From NCBI RefSeq assembly GCF_015209965.1, contig NZ_MU158689.1, forward strand, positions 1,027,629-1,091,628: a DNA stretch of 64,000 nucleotides. The letters run 5' to 3'. A program made the position numbers and the translations under genes. Source of the DNA: Sphingobacterium pedocola. Its GTDB lineage: Bacteria; Bacteroidota; Bacteroidia; Sphingobacteriales; Sphingobacteriaceae. Below the pieces are notes generated by a model. The model was not told where the DNA came from and ran no database searches. It worked only from the letters and a program-made list of their open reading frames with translations. Below are positions 44,745-53,892 of the stretch, piece by piece. Each line of letters starts with the position of its first letter. Within the stretch, counting starts at the first letter, position 1.

Positions 44745-45602
44745 ATGACAAAAAGTAGGAGAACGGTCAAGAAAAAACAAAAATCTGATAAGGAGATACA
44801 ACGGCTTTATCTATTCTGGAGTGTTGTAATTCCGGCTATTCTTATTTTTCTTTTCACAGCCTATTATTATCGGGGCGGCATCCGGTTCTTTATAAAGAAT
44901 GTTTTTGAAAGTGGCTACACCAGTGATAGCAAAGAGATCGACAAACATCGTGAGCGGAATACCTATCTGATGTCTAAATTTGATGATCGGATATTTGGTA
45001 TCGATATCAGCGAATACCAAGGTAATATTGATTGGATAAGCGTGAATACAATTAATGATCAATTTCCTATTGGTTTTATTTTCATCCGTGCTACAATGGG
45101 CGTCACAGCTGTAGATAAAAGATACAAGTCCAATTGGAAGAGTGCTGAAAGCCGTGCCAAACTTAGGGGAGCATATCATTATTTTCGTCCGAATGAAAAT
45201 TCCGTAAAGCAGGCTAGAAATTTTATAAAAACTGTAAAGTTGAGCCCTGGGGATCTTCCTCCGGTTTTAGATATCGAGGAACGGCCTAAACGACAGTCTA
45301 TGGATAGTCTAAAAGTAGGTCTGAAGAGATGGCTGGAAACTGTCGAATCGCATTACAAAGTTAGACCTATTATCTATTCGGGAGATAGTTACTATACCGA
45401 TTTTTTAGAGCACGAGTTTGCTGATTATACCTTATGGATCGCCAATTATAATTTTTGGGTCGAGCGTCCGAAGAAACATTGGAATTTTTGGCAGTTTTCG
45501 GAGAAAGGAAGTGTTAGGGGAATAAGAGGGAACGTAGATTTAAATTTATTTGACGGCAATATTGAACAATTGGAACAGTTGTGTGTTCCTTTCGGTAATT
45601 GA
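44745..45602 (+). CDS. GH25-family lysozyme, membrane-anchored
   Basis: A 285-residue protein with a basic N-terminus, one membrane helix (about 24-40) and a GH25 catalytic domain. The start FGIDISEYQGNIDW carries Asp87, and LPPVLDIEERP carries Asp176 and Glu178, the conserved acidic groups of N,O-diacetylmuramidases; RGAYHYFRPNEN and the C-terminal WQFSEKG-x-GNVDLNLFDG are also standard. It cuts peptidoglycan sugar bonds. A fixed membrane anchor and no phage genes nearby suggest a cell-wall role for the host rather than a phage lysin. Confidence 0.93.
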   Translation: MTKSRRTVKKKQKSDKEIQRLYLFWSVVIPAILIFLFTAYYYRGGIRFFIKNVFESGYTSDSKEIDKHRERNTYLMSKFDDRIFGIDISEYQGNIDWISVNTINDQFPIGFIFIRATMGVTAVDKRYKSNWKSAESRAKLRGAYHYFRPNENSVKQARNFIKTVKLSPGDLPPVLDIEERPKRQSMDSLKVGLKRWLETVESHYKVRPIIYSGDSYYTDFLEHEFADYTLWIANYNFWVERPKKHWNFWQFSEKGSVRGIRGNVDLNLFDGNIEQLEQLCVPFGN

Positions 45603-45638
45603 CATATACATAAAGTTTTATTAAAGAAATACATTGGA

Positions 45639-45938
45639 ATGGCTAGTTTTAACGAAATAATTCACAAAAACACAATCGTATTAGTTGATTTTTCTGCAGA
45701 ATGGTGCGGCCCTTGCCAGACATTGGCACCTATTCTTAAAGCCGTGAAGGTGCATTTTGGTGATAAACTATCGGTTATCAAAATAGATGTCGATAAAAAT
45801 CATGTGTTGGCCGTAAATTTTAAGGTTCAAGGTGTTCCTACATTGATACTATTTAAAAATGGTAACCAAATATGGCGTCAGAGCGGATTATTGCTCCGGT
45901 CGGACCTTATCGCTATTATTGACAAACAAATGGATTAA
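45639..45938 (+). CDS. trxA: Thioredoxin
   Basis: A 99-residue thioredoxin-fold protein with the redox motif WCGPC (Cys23, Cys26) after VLVDFSAE, and the cis-proline in GVPTLILFKNG. There is no signal peptide, so it is cytoplasmic and keeps protein disulfides reduced. Slightly shorter than E. coli TrxA but complete. Its end overlaps the convergent CorC-type gene by four bases. Confidence 0.93.
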   Translation: MASFNEIIHKNTIVLVDFSAEWCGPCQTLAPILKAVKVHFGDKLSVIKIDVDKNHVLAVNFKVQGVPTLILFKNGNQIWRQSGLLLRSDLIAIIDKQMD

Positions 45939-47257
45939 TCAATATTGAAAGATTCGGAACCGTTGTGATCTTTTATGATGGTAAAGGCGACTTTGTCAAT
46001 GCGATTTCCATCCATATCGATTACTTCAAATTGATAGCCCTTGAACGTAATGATTTCACCTTCTATAGGTACGTGATCCAATAAAAGAAATACCAGCCCG
46101 CCCACGGTGGTAATATTGCCAATTTCTTCTTCATCATCTTCAGAAAGTCCAATTTCAAATTTTTCAAAGAAATCGTCCAATTGATAACGGCCATCTAAGA
46201 TAAATGAACCATCTTCGCGTTGCCGGAATAGCTTATTTTTCGGTTCATTAATATTGTCGTAACTTCCTACTAGACCAGCTAATATATCCTTCATGGTAAT
46301 AATACCTTGAGGACTGCCGTACTCATCAATCACGATTGCCTGTAATACGTGTGCATTTTTTAAGACTTCGAGTACGTTGTAGATGCTGCTGTTTTCATTG
46401 ACGAAGGGGATAGGCTGAACTAATTTCTCCAACTCTATTTCTGTGCCTTTAATATAACTTTTCAAAAGTGTTTTGGTATGCACTATACCTTTAATATTAT
46501 CGAAGTTTCCGTCACATACCGGGTACTCGGTATGTTCACTTTCCAAAATATTCTTTTTGTTTTCTTCAAAGGTGTTTTCTAAATCTAAATAAGTAATGTC
46601 ACTTCGGTGTACCATCATATTGATAGCCCGTTTGTCGCCGATATTAAGTAGTCTATCCACTAAATCGTGCTCGAATCCTTCTATTACTCCGCTATCCACA
46701 CCTTCGTCAACTAATGCTTTAATTTCTTCTTCTGTCACTGTGTTTTTAGAAACTTTTATATTCATTAATTTAACAAGAAAATCAGTTGATATACTTAATA
46801 GCCATACAAACGGTTTGACGACCTTACTCAACGCCGTCATCGGAATAGCGATAATGGCCGAGTATTTTTCGGGTATAGCCATACCAATACGTTTGGGAAC
46901 CAATTCGCCGACAACCAAAGAAAGATAGGTGATGACCAACACCACCAATACGACCGATAATTGATCACTATAGGGAGCTAAATAGGTATTCTTACTAAAT
47001 ATCTCGGACAGATACGCCGAAATAGAACCTCCGGAAAAGAATCCCGTTAGAATCCCGATTAATGTGATTCCGATTTGTACTGTAGATAAAAATTGGTTGG
47101 GTCTTTCTTTGAGTTTGATCGCCGCCTTTGCTCCAGGATTTTTAGCACTTGCAGCTTGCAATCGAGCTTTTCTGCTCGAAACAATAGCTATTTCCGAAGC
47201 GGAAAGAACACCATTAAACAAAATTAAAGCAAGGATAATAACTATCTCAGTAATCAT
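45935..47257 (-). CDS. CNNM/CorC-family membrane protein (DUF21, CBS pair, CorC_HlyC domain)
   Basis: A 440-residue protein with an N-terminal DUF21 membrane domain (NGVLSASEIAIVSSRKARLQ then three more hydrophobic segments to about residue 190), a CBS pair (about 205-330; HTEYPVCDGNFDNIKGIVHT, VIDEYGSPQGIITMKDILAG) and a C-terminal CorC_HlyC domain (ILDGRYQLDDFFEKF, GGLVFLLLDHVPIEGE). Members are linked to magnesium or other divalent-ion efflux; the old hemolysin name is not supported by function. It is monocistronic. Confidence 0.93.
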   Translation of the reverse strand: MITEIVIILALILFNGVLSASEIAIVSSRKARLQAASAKNPGAKAAIKLKERPNQFLSTVQIGITLIGILTGFFSGGSISAYLSEIFSKNTYLAPYSDQLSVVLVVLVITYLSLVVGELVPKRIGMAIPEKYSAIIAIPMTALSKVVKPFVWLLSISTDFLVKLMNIKVSKNTVTEEEIKALVDEGVDSGVIEGFEHDLVDRLLNIGDKRAINMMVHRSDITYLDLENTFEENKKNILESEHTEYPVCDGNFDNIKGIVHTKTLLKSYIKGTEIELEKLVQPIPFVNENSSIYNVLEVLKNAHVLQAIVIDEYGSPQGIITMKDILAGLVGSYDNINEPKNKLFRQREDGSFILDGRYQLDDFFEKFEIGLSEDDEEEIGNITTVGGLVFLLLDHVPIEGEIITFKGYQFEVIDMDGNRIDKVAFTIIKDHNGSESFNID

Positions 47258-47441
47258 ATGGTATGTTAAAGTTAATTCAACTGCTCTAATTTACTAAATC
47301 TATATTAGAGAACCTGATTTATTTACATTAACACAAAAAATGTGCAATCGTTTGATTGAATAAATCGTTTTTGATAATGCCCGTAATTCGTGATATTGCG
47401 TTGCAAAATGAAATTAAGAAATTTTAAACCGTAATAAATTC

Positions 47442-48557
47442 ATGTCAATTTACGATTTTAATAAGATTATAGAAATAGCGAAGCAATTTGATCTAACTAG
47501 CATAATAACTGATGCTGAGAGATTTGGGTCTGGACATATAAATGATACCTTTAAATTGTCTACTGGAAATCCCGGGGATAGATCGTATTTGCTACAACGA
47601 GTAAATCATGATATTTTTAAGGATATTCCTAGTCTGATGAATAATATTTATTTGGTAACTAACCATTTAAAGAATCAGTTCAAAATCAAAGGCATTTCCG
47701 ATGTCGATAAATATACACTGACGATCATACCGACCAAGGATAATAAACTTTACCATAGGGACGACGAAGGAAGCTGTTGGAGGTTATTCATTTTATTATC
47801 GGATACGAAGAGCTACGATATTGTAGAAACCACAAAACAGGCTTATTCTGGCGGACAGGCATTTGGTCAGTTCCAAAAGCAATTAGCGGATTTGGACGCA
47901 ACTCAACTGGTAGAAATCTTGCCAAATTTTCACAACATCGATTTCCGGATTAAAAATCTTAAGGACGCTGTCTCTAGTAATAAAGCCGATCGTATAGGGG
48001 AAATTCCAGATTTGTTGGATTACGTATTTGAGCGTGAATTGAAGATGCGTCGTATATTGGATCTGGCCGCTACGGGGGATTTACCCTTGCGAATCACACA
48101 TAATGACACGAAATTCAATAACGTTTTGTTGGATCAAAATGACAATGTACAATGTGTCATCGATTTGGATACAGTAATGCCGGGTTATATAGCGTATGAT
48201 TTCGGAGATGCAATACGTACGATAATCAATTCTGCTGCTGAGGATGAAATTGATATCGACAAGATAGTATTAAATATTCCGTTGTTTAAAGCTTATTCAG
48301 AAGGTTATTTGAGTGAAGCCAAAGAATTTTTAACGGATAAAGAAATTGAATCCTTGATGTATGGCGTGTTACTTTTGCCGTATATGCAAGCTGTTCGCTT
48401 CTTGACCGATTATATCGATGGAGACGCCTACTATAAAGTACACTATCCAAACCATAACTTGGTACGTGCAAAAGCACAGTTTAAATTGGTGGATGAGTTG
48501 GAAAAACATGAGGAAGAATTGAGAAATATTTTAGAACTTAGCCTTGTCGCTCAGTAA
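47442..48557 (+). CDS. Phosphotransferase of APH fold, N-acetylhexosamine-kinase-like
   Basis: A 371-residue kinase of the aminoglycoside-phosphotransferase fold. RFGSGHINDTFKLS is the nucleotide-binding N-lobe, LPLRITHNDTKFNNVLLD contains the catalytic Asp222 (HND), and CVIDLDTVMPGYIAYDFGDA contains the metal-binding Asp241/Asp243. The sequence style (GHINDTF; FHNIDFRIKNL) resembles N-acetylhexosamine 1-kinases rather than drug-resistance enzymes. A carbohydrate-binding-like protein follows after 18 bases, which fits a sugar role. The exact substrate is unknown. Confidence 0.85.
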   Translation: MSIYDFNKIIEIAKQFDLTSIITDAERFGSGHINDTFKLSTGNPGDRSYLLQRVNHDIFKDIPSLMNNIYLVTNHLKNQFKIKGISDVDKYTLTIIPTKDNKLYHRDDEGSCWRLFILLSDTKSYDIVETTKQAYSGGQAFGQFQKQLADLDATQLVEILPNFHNIDFRIKNLKDAVSSNKADRIGEIPDLLDYVFERELKMRRILDLAATGDLPLRITHNDTKFNNVLLDQNDNVQCVIDLDTVMPGYIAYDFGDAIRTIINSAAEDEIDIDKIVLNIPLFKAYSEGYLSEAKEFLTDKEIESLMYGVLLLPYMQAVRFLTDYIDGDAYYKVHYPNHNLVRAKAQFKLVDELEKHEEELRNILELSLVAQ

Positions 48558-48575
48558 AAATATGAATGCTCGATT

Positions 48576-49205
48576 ATGTCTACACTTGTCGTAAAAAAAA
48601 TAAACGAAATAAAAGGAACTGATTTTTTCGCGATCCGGGAGGAAATAAAAGATCTTTCCTGGAATTCAGTTGCTGAGTCTCCATGGAAGGCTGATTTTCC
48701 ATACAGTCCGGTTGTCGGGTTTCAAATTGCGCATACCGATTCTTCTGTGATCTTACACTATGCGGTAAAAGAGGAATTTTTGAAAGCACAATATATTAGA
48801 TCGAATGAAAACGTATGGGAAGACAGTTGCGTCGAATTTTTTATTTCCCTGGATAATAAGGAGTCTTATTATAATTTCGAATTTAATATTCTGGGTACAG
48901 GTCTTATCGGATATGGATCCGCTGTAAAAGCTGAACGAAAAAGATTAGCGGCAGGGATGATTGACGCCGTGAATACATACAGTGCTGTTTGTAAAGTTGA
49001 CGGACAGAAGAAATGGAACCTGATTTTACAAATACCAAAAACTATTATCGGCACAACGGAATGGAGTGGTAGAAGGTTACATGCTAATTTTTATAAATGT
49101 GGAGACAAATTGCCTAATCCCCATTTTATTGTATGGAATAATATAGATCATCCAACACCTAATTTTCATCTTCCTGAATTTTTTGGTGATTTGATTATAG
49201 AATAA
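48576..49205 (+). CDS. CBM9-like carbohydrate-binding protein
   Basis: A 209-residue protein with no signal peptide, resembling CBM9-like beta-sandwich proteins. Visible marks are SPVVGFQIAHTDSSVILHYA, the DSCVEFFISLD strand and YYNFEFNILGTGLIGYG. The C-terminal HPTPNFHLPEFFGDLI is a repeated end in this group. CBM9-like domains bind reducing-end sugars, but free-standing cytoplasmic versions are uncharacterized. It follows the sugar-kinase-like gene after 18 bases and probably shares its transcript. Confidence 0.8.
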   Translation: MSTLVVKKINEIKGTDFFAIREEIKDLSWNSVAESPWKADFPYSPVVGFQIAHTDSSVILHYAVKEEFLKAQYIRSNENVWEDSCVEFFISLDNKESYYNFEFNILGTGLIGYGSAVKAERKRLAAGMIDAVNTYSAVCKVDGQKKWNLILQIPKTIIGTTEWSGRRLHANFYKCGDKLPNPHFIVWNNIDHPTPNFHLPEFFGDLIIE

Positions 49206-49742
49206 TTAAGAGGCATCTAGAAGGTTTGTTTGTTAATGGTTAATGAAAATGAAGGATTTTCTTAATCATTTTTTTTGCCCTCATCGGCGGGCGGCTCTCC
49301 TTCTTTTGCTTGGCCAAAAGAAGCAAAACCCAAGACTTGGTCAATGTTGCGCTAAAAGCTTTTGGATTTACTAAACAGCTCCAAGCCGTTTTCACTTCGG
49401 GGATCTGTTCTTATCGCAAATCCAAAAGGCTTTCTTAACGCTACATCGACCTAGGTCGTCCTCCTAAATTCAGCTGAGGTAATAATTTAATAATATACGC
49501 ACGATTCGTACATTTTCGACAAATATCGCCTCAGCCATTTGCCGACAGCAGGAGGAGGCACTAGCCAATGTGGCAAATGGGTACAGCGATGATTTTTTGA
49601 TTCTTTTTATAAAAAAAGAATGAGCCTGTCCGGCGGTGAGGACAAAAAAGATTAAAAAACTAATCTATGTTGCGATTCAAGCGATAAAATAAATTAGCAT
49701 AAAATAATCCTTCCTTTAACAGCGACAATTTTCTTAAAAAGT
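49206..49742. other. Intergenic region holding a hairpin-rich element
   Basis: No protein-coding frame is supported in these 537 bases. Nearly all of it (49262-49655) is one structured element described separately. The flanks are AT-rich and plain. Confidence 0.75.
49262..49655. repeat. MITE-like or structured-RNA element with nested inverted repeats
   Basis: The ends form an imperfect terminal inverted repeat of about 60 bp (TTAATC-T6-8, then GCCCTCATCGGCGG on the left; CCGGCGGTGAGGAC, A6, GATTAA on the right). Inside are at least six stems: CTTCTTTTG/CAAAAGAAG (49300-49308/49315-49323), CTTTTGGATTT/AAATCCAAAAG (49359-49369/49418-49428), AACAG/CTGTT within it (49374-49378/49405-49409), the palindrome CGACCTAGGTCG (49447-49458), GCTGAGG/CCTCAGC (49473-49479/49529-49535), CCATTTGCC/GGCAAATGG (49535-49543/49572-49580), and a final ATTCTTTTT/AAAAAGAAT. 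No transposase is present. It looks like a dispersed intergenic repeat. Confidence 0.65.
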
Positions 49743-50930
49743 TTACTGAACCCTAATCTCTTTTTTCTTCGCTAAGCCTGATAGATAAAGATAGCCTAAC
49801 AATCCGGATACGAGGGAACCTGTGAGCACAGCTAATTTGGCTTCTTCCACAAGTATCGGGTCGTTAAAAGACAGCATAGATATAAAAATGGACATGGTAA
49901 ATCCAATACCGCCCAACAGCCCCACACCAAACAGGTGTTTCCAACCGGCACCCTCGGGTAATTTTGACAAACCCGATTTAACGCATATCCAACTTGTGCC
50001 TAATATACCTATCGATTTACCGACAATTAACCCGACAATGATACCGAGTCCCATGGTGGAAGTCAATCCCCCTATCATTTCACTATGAAGCGTGATGGCG
50101 GTATTGGCGAAAGCAAAAATCGGAATGATGATGAAGTTCACAGGTCTCGCTAAGAGATGCTCCAATTTCTCTAACGGAGATTCTTTGTCATCAACTGTAG
50201 TCGGTAAGGTCATCGCCACTAACACGCCGGCAATAGTGGCATGAATACCAGAATGATGAATAAAGTACCATATAAAAAGCCCTGGTATAATATAGGCAAG
50301 GAGGCTTTTTACACCTAATCTATTAAATAAAAGTAATAAAATAAAAATACCACCAGCGTATAACAGATAGGTAAAATGTAAATCGGATGAGTAAAATACG
50401 GCAATGACCAGGATCGCTAGCAAATCGTCGACAATAGCTAAAGCGGCTAGAAATATCTTTAGGCTGGCAGGGGTTTTCTTACCTAACATTGAAATGACCG
50501 CTAGTGCAAATGCGATGTCAGTTGCCATCGGTATTCCCCAACCATGTTGCGAAAATGGCTGATTAAAATTGAAGGCCGTATAAATTAAAGCGGGTAATAT
50601 AGCGCCTCCGAGTGCTGCAAAAATAGGTAATGCTGCTTGCCGGGGAGAGGATAGCTCGCCTTCTACTAGTTCGCGTTTGATCTCTAGACCGACAAGAAGA
50701 AAGAAAATAGCCATCAAACCATCATCTATCCACTGCTTTATACTGTAACTTAATTGGACGCTTTCATTTTCGAATCCTACTACTGTTGAAAACAGGCTGT
50801 TTAATCCTTCGGACCATGGTGAGTTTGCCATAAACAGTGCTAAAATCACACATATAAACAAAATAATACCTCCGCCCGTGCTAGACGCTAAAAACTGTTT
50901 AAAGGATTGTAAATTTATTCGTTTATTCAT
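49743..50930 (-). CDS. nhaA: Na+/H+ antiporter NhaA
   Basis: A 395-residue antiporter that expels Na+ in exchange for protons. It has about twelve membrane helices, the conserved DGLMAIFFLLVGLEIKRE, GWGIPMATDIAFALAV (with the Asp pair region that binds Na+) and LAIVDDLLAILVIA, whose two aspartates are the transport site. It starts 3 bases after the ABC permease stop on the same strand, so the three genes form one operon, ABC ATPase-permease-nhaA. Confidence 0.96.
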   Translation of the reverse strand: MNKRINLQSFKQFLASSTGGGIILFICVILALFMANSPWSEGLNSLFSTVVGFENESVQLSYSIKQWIDDGLMAIFFLLVGLEIKRELVEGELSSPRQAALPIFAALGGAILPALIYTAFNFNQPFSQHGWGIPMATDIAFALAVISMLGKKTPASLKIFLAALAIVDDLLAILVIAVFYSSDLHFTYLLYAGGIFILLLLFNRLGVKSLLAYIIPGLFIWYFIHHSGIHATIAGVLVAMTLPTTVDDKESPLEKLEHLLARPVNFIIIPIFAFANTAITLHSEMIGGLTSTMGLGIIVGLIVGKSIGILGTSWICVKSGLSKLPEGAGWKHLFGVGLLGGIGFTMSIFISMLSFNDPILVEEAKLAVLTGSLVSGLLGYLYLSGLAKKKEIRVQ

Positions 50931-50933
50931 TGA

Positions 50934-52241
50934 TTAATTTTTATAACGAAACCATTTTAAAAGTTCTTTGTAGGAAGCTTTCTTTCCGTACATTAAAATA
51001 CCTACCCTATATATACGAGCGGCAAACCACGTAGTGAGTACAAATCCTCCTATTAATAACAAGGCGGATACGATCAATTGCCAGGTTGGAACGCCAAAAG
51101 GTACTCGCACCAGCATGGCTATAGGAGAGGTGAAGGGTATAAAACTGAGCCAGGTGGATATGCTACCATGTGGATCGTTGATCAATACCCCGAATGACAG
51201 GGCATAGGTCAATAACAAAGGCATCGTGATGGGCATCGTAAACTGAGAAGCTTCTGTCTCGCTATCGACTGCAGATCCTACAGCGGCAAATAATGCGCTA
51301 TAGATAAGGTAGCCGCCAATGAAAAACACAAAGAAGCAAATAATGAGTTCCGGGAAGTTAATTGACTGTAGGGCCGAATAGAGCTCCAATTGCGAAGAGG
51401 AAGAAGTGGCTTGGGACAGCGATTCGTTTTGCGTCATCTGGTTCATCAAATCTTCTTTGGACACCAAAAATGTAGAGGCGACACCCGCTAGGATAAGCGA
51501 TAAGAATATCCAAAGGACAAATTGGGTAAGCCCAACCATGCCAATACCTATAATTTTTCCCATCATAAGCTGAAAAGGTTTGACAGACGATATAATCACT
51601 TCAATAATACGGCTGCTTTTTTCTTCAATGATACCTCTCATTACTTGGGAACCATATAAAAACAGGGAGATGTATACCAATATAGACAGCGCTAGTGCAA
51701 TTCCCATCGCAATTTCTGTATTACTATCCCGTGTTTCGCCATCCATTGTTACTTCTTTGGCATTAATGGATACCGAGGAGTTGATATTTTTAATGCTGTC
51801 GGTATTAACACCTAATTTCTGATAGGCATGATCTCTGAGGATTTCCCCTAATTGTGACTCGACCTCCTTTTGCGTTACCACATTTGGTTTTCCGGAAGAT
51901 AGAAATTCGACTTTACGCGCTTCAAAGAAGTCGGCCGGTATCACCAATATATTTGTGTTCTTCTCGGATCCTTTCAAACTATCAATTTGATGTTGTAGCG
52001 CACGATTAGAGTAGGTGTACGTTAAATTCTTTGTATTCTCCAAGTTCTGAGCGATGGTACCCTCCTGATCGAACACATACACAATGGCGTGGGTATCGTC
52101 AAAGCTCTTTTTGGTAAGAAAAATTACACCTATATACATGCCAATGAAAAATAATGGCACTAGAAATGTTGTCAGTAAAAAAGAACGCTTCTTAACACGT
52201 GTTACGTATTCTCGTTGGATGATTAATCGTATTTTATGCAT
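50934..52241 (-). CDS. ABC-2 type exporter permease (NatB-like)
   Basis: A 435-residue permease of the NatB/ABC-2 class: one N-terminal helix (SFLLTTFLVPLFFIGMYIGV), a periplasmic domain of about 140 residues and five to six C-terminal helices, with EEKSSRIIEVIISSVKPFQL, the segment that contacts the ATPase. The start overlaps the end of the ATPase gene by 8 bases. NatAB in Bacillus exports Na+; here linkage to nhaA is suggestive, but this family also moves other compounds. Confidence 0.9.
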   Translation of the reverse strand: MHKIRLIIQREYVTRVKKRSFLLTTFLVPLFFIGMYIGVIFLTKKSFDDTHAIVYVFDQEGTIAQNLENTKNLTYTYSNRALQHQIDSLKGSEKNTNILVIPADFFEARKVEFLSSGKPNVVTQKEVESQLGEILRDHAYQKLGVNTDSIKNINSSVSINAKEVTMDGETRDSNTEIAMGIALALSILVYISLFLYGSQVMRGIIEEKSSRIIEVIISSVKPFQLMMGKIIGIGMVGLTQFVLWIFLSLILAGVASTFLVSKEDLMNQMTQNESLSQATSSSSQLELYSALQSINFPELIICFFVFFIGGYLIYSALFAAVGSAVDSETEASQFTMPITMPLLLTYALSFGVLINDPHGSISTWLSFIPFTSPIAMLVRVPFGVPTWQLIVSALLLIGGFVLTTWFAARIYRVGILMYGKKASYKELLKWFRYKN

Positions 52242-53160
52242 GAGTTTCTAATGATGGGGAAGTTACTTTTTCAATAAAAATATCATGAATAGATGGAATA
52301 ATCTCATGTATTTGATGGATAAATATTTGATTAGTAAGCGTTAAGATGACGTCATTTAAATGGATACCTTCATTTAGTTTTAACTTAAGTTGATGCTCGT
52401 CTGTCTTTTTATGAGAAAGTACCTCGTATAAGGAATTATTTTCAAAAAAAGGGTCGTCGGCATATTTCGGATTATAGTCTATGCTATAGGTTTGGTTTTT
52501 ATACATTTTTTTAATTTCCTTTACCGATCCATCCAATATTTTCTTAGACTTATGAATCAGGGCAATATGATCACACAGTTCTTCTACCGTTTCCATACGA
52601 TGCGTAGAATAGATAACTGTCGTTCCCTTTTTGTTGAGTTCCAAAATCTCATCTTGAATAATCTGTGCATTTACCGGATCAAATCCCGAAAATGGCTCGT
52701 CTAGAATAATTAATTCAGGTTCGTGTAATACAGTGGCCACAAATTGCACTTTCTGCTGCATTCCTTTACTTAGATCTTCTACTTTTTTATCCCACCAAGA
52801 TCCGATATTCAATTTTTCAAACCAATATTGGATTCTTCTCCGAGCCTCAACTTTACTTAATCCCTTCAATTGAGCCAGATAAATCATTTGCTCTCCAATT
52901 TTCATCTTTTTATACAATCCTCTTTCTTCTGGTAGGTATCCGATCGCGCCGACATGATCGGAATTCAGTTGTTTTCCGTTAAAATAAACCTGTCCCGAGT
53001 CTGGAGCCGTAATTTGATTGATGATCCGAATGAGCGATGTTTTTCCTGCTCCATTTGGCCCCAGTAAACCAAATATTATTCCTTTGGGTATAAATAGAGA
53101 TACATCATCTAATGCGAGATGATTTGCATATTGTTTGGTAATATTCTTTATTTCCAACAT
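52234..53160 (-). CDS. ABC transporter ATP-binding protein (NatA-like)
   Basis: A 308-residue ATPase that powers the adjacent permease. Walker A is GPNGAGKTSL, the signature is LSKGMQQKVQFVA, Walker B LIILDEPFSGFDP, and the switch histidine is in YSTHRMETVEELC. A C-terminal extension of about 80 residues follows the ATPase core, as in the COG4152 group. It is the first gene of the operon and diverges from engB, with about 60 bases between the two starts. Confidence 0.94.
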   Translation of the reverse strand: MLEIKNITKQYANHLALDDVSLFIPKGIIFGLLGPNGAGKTSLIRIINQITAPDSGQVYFNGKQLNSDHVGAIGYLPEERGLYKKMKIGEQMIYLAQLKGLSKVEARRRIQYWFEKLNIGSWWDKKVEDLSKGMQQKVQFVATVLHEPELIILDEPFSGFDPVNAQIIQDEILELNKKGTTVIYSTHRMETVEELCDHIALIHKSKKILDGSVKEIKKMYKNQTYSIDYNPKYADDPFFENNSLYEVLSHKKTDEHQLKLKLNEGIHLNDVILTLTNQIFIHQIHEIIPSIHDIFIEKVTSPSLETHA

Positions 53161-53209
53161 TAAGAAAATGATTAGGGAGCTAAAATAAATAAAATTCCTT
53201 ATAATATCT

Positions 53210-53217
53210 TACCTTTG
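53210..53217 (+). promoter_or_regulatory. -7 promoter box abutting the engB start codon
   Basis: TACCTTTG is a perfect TAnnTTTG and ends 3 bases before the ATG at 53221. Initiation 4-5 bases after the box would fall on the ATG, so the transcript should be leaderless. Confidence 0.58.
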
Positions 53218-53220
53218 TCT

Positions 53221-53841
53221 ATGCTTGTAAAATCCGCAGAATTTGTATGTAGTAATACAGAAGTAAGTAAATTACCGGAATCAAACCTTCCGGAATACGC
53301 CTTTATCGGACGGTCGAATGTTGGAAAATCTTCGTTGATCAATGCAATGACCAATAAAAAAGGCTTGGCAAAAACTTCTCAAAAGCCTGGAAAAACGCAG
53401 TTGATAAATCATTTTATCATTAATGATAATTGGTATCTGGTGGATTTACCTGGTTATGGATTTGCGCAGACGTCAAAAAAGAATAGAGCTGAATGGAGCA
53501 AGTTCATCCGTCACTATCTCACACGTCGTGAAAATTTGCAATGTGTATTTGTGCTAATTGACAGTAGACTTGAGCCGCAAAAGATTGATTTGGATTTTTG
53601 TTGTTGGCTGGGTGAAAAAGGGTTACCGTTTATGCTCGCTTTTACAAAGGCCGATAAGCAATCGGGTGTAAAGTCGGATCAAAATGTCTCAAAATTCAAA
53701 AAAGCGTTGTTGAACTGGTTTGAAGAAGTGCCTCCTCACTTTGTAACTTCGGCGGAGAAGAAGATGGGGACTGAAGAGATATTGCATACAATTGATGATA
53801 TCAATCAAAATTTTATTTTGCCTACACATATTCCTGAATAG
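53221..53841 (+). CDS. engB: Ribosome biogenesis GTPase EngB/YsxC
   Basis: A 206-residue GTPase needed for large ribosomal subunit assembly. The start at ATG 53221 is chosen over the TTG at 53215, which lies inside the promoter box. GTPase motifs: [11 protein letters not shown] (G1), DLPGYGFA (G3), TKAD (G4), SAEKKMG (G5 region). Length is typical. It is divergent from the ABC operon and probably leaderless. Cytoplasmic. Confidence 0.95.
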   Translation: MLVKSAEFVCSNTEVSKLPESNLPEYAFIGRSNVGKSSLINAMTNKKGLAKTSQKPGKTQLINHFIINDNWYLVDLPGYGFAQTSKKNRAEWSKFIRHYLTRRENLQCVFVLIDSRLEPQKIDLDFCCWLGEKGLPFMLAFTKADKQSGVKSDQNVSKFKKALLNWFEEVPPHFVTSAEKKMGTEEILHTIDDINQNFILPTHIPE

Positions 53842-53892
53842 ACTTTTATTAATGAACCCAGTTCTGGTTGATCATAAAAAATAAAATAATAC

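Noticed and set aside
44745..45602. Phage endolysin
   Set aside because: The GH25 domain has an N-terminal membrane anchor and no holin, tail or integrase gene is near.
45935..47257. Hemolysin
   Set aside because: The DUF21-CBS-CorC architecture is an ion-transport-linked membrane protein; the hemolysin label is historical.
47442..48557. Aminoglycoside resistance gene
   Set aside because: Only the kinase fold is shared; the sequence resembles sugar kinases and the next gene is a carbohydrate-binding-like protein.
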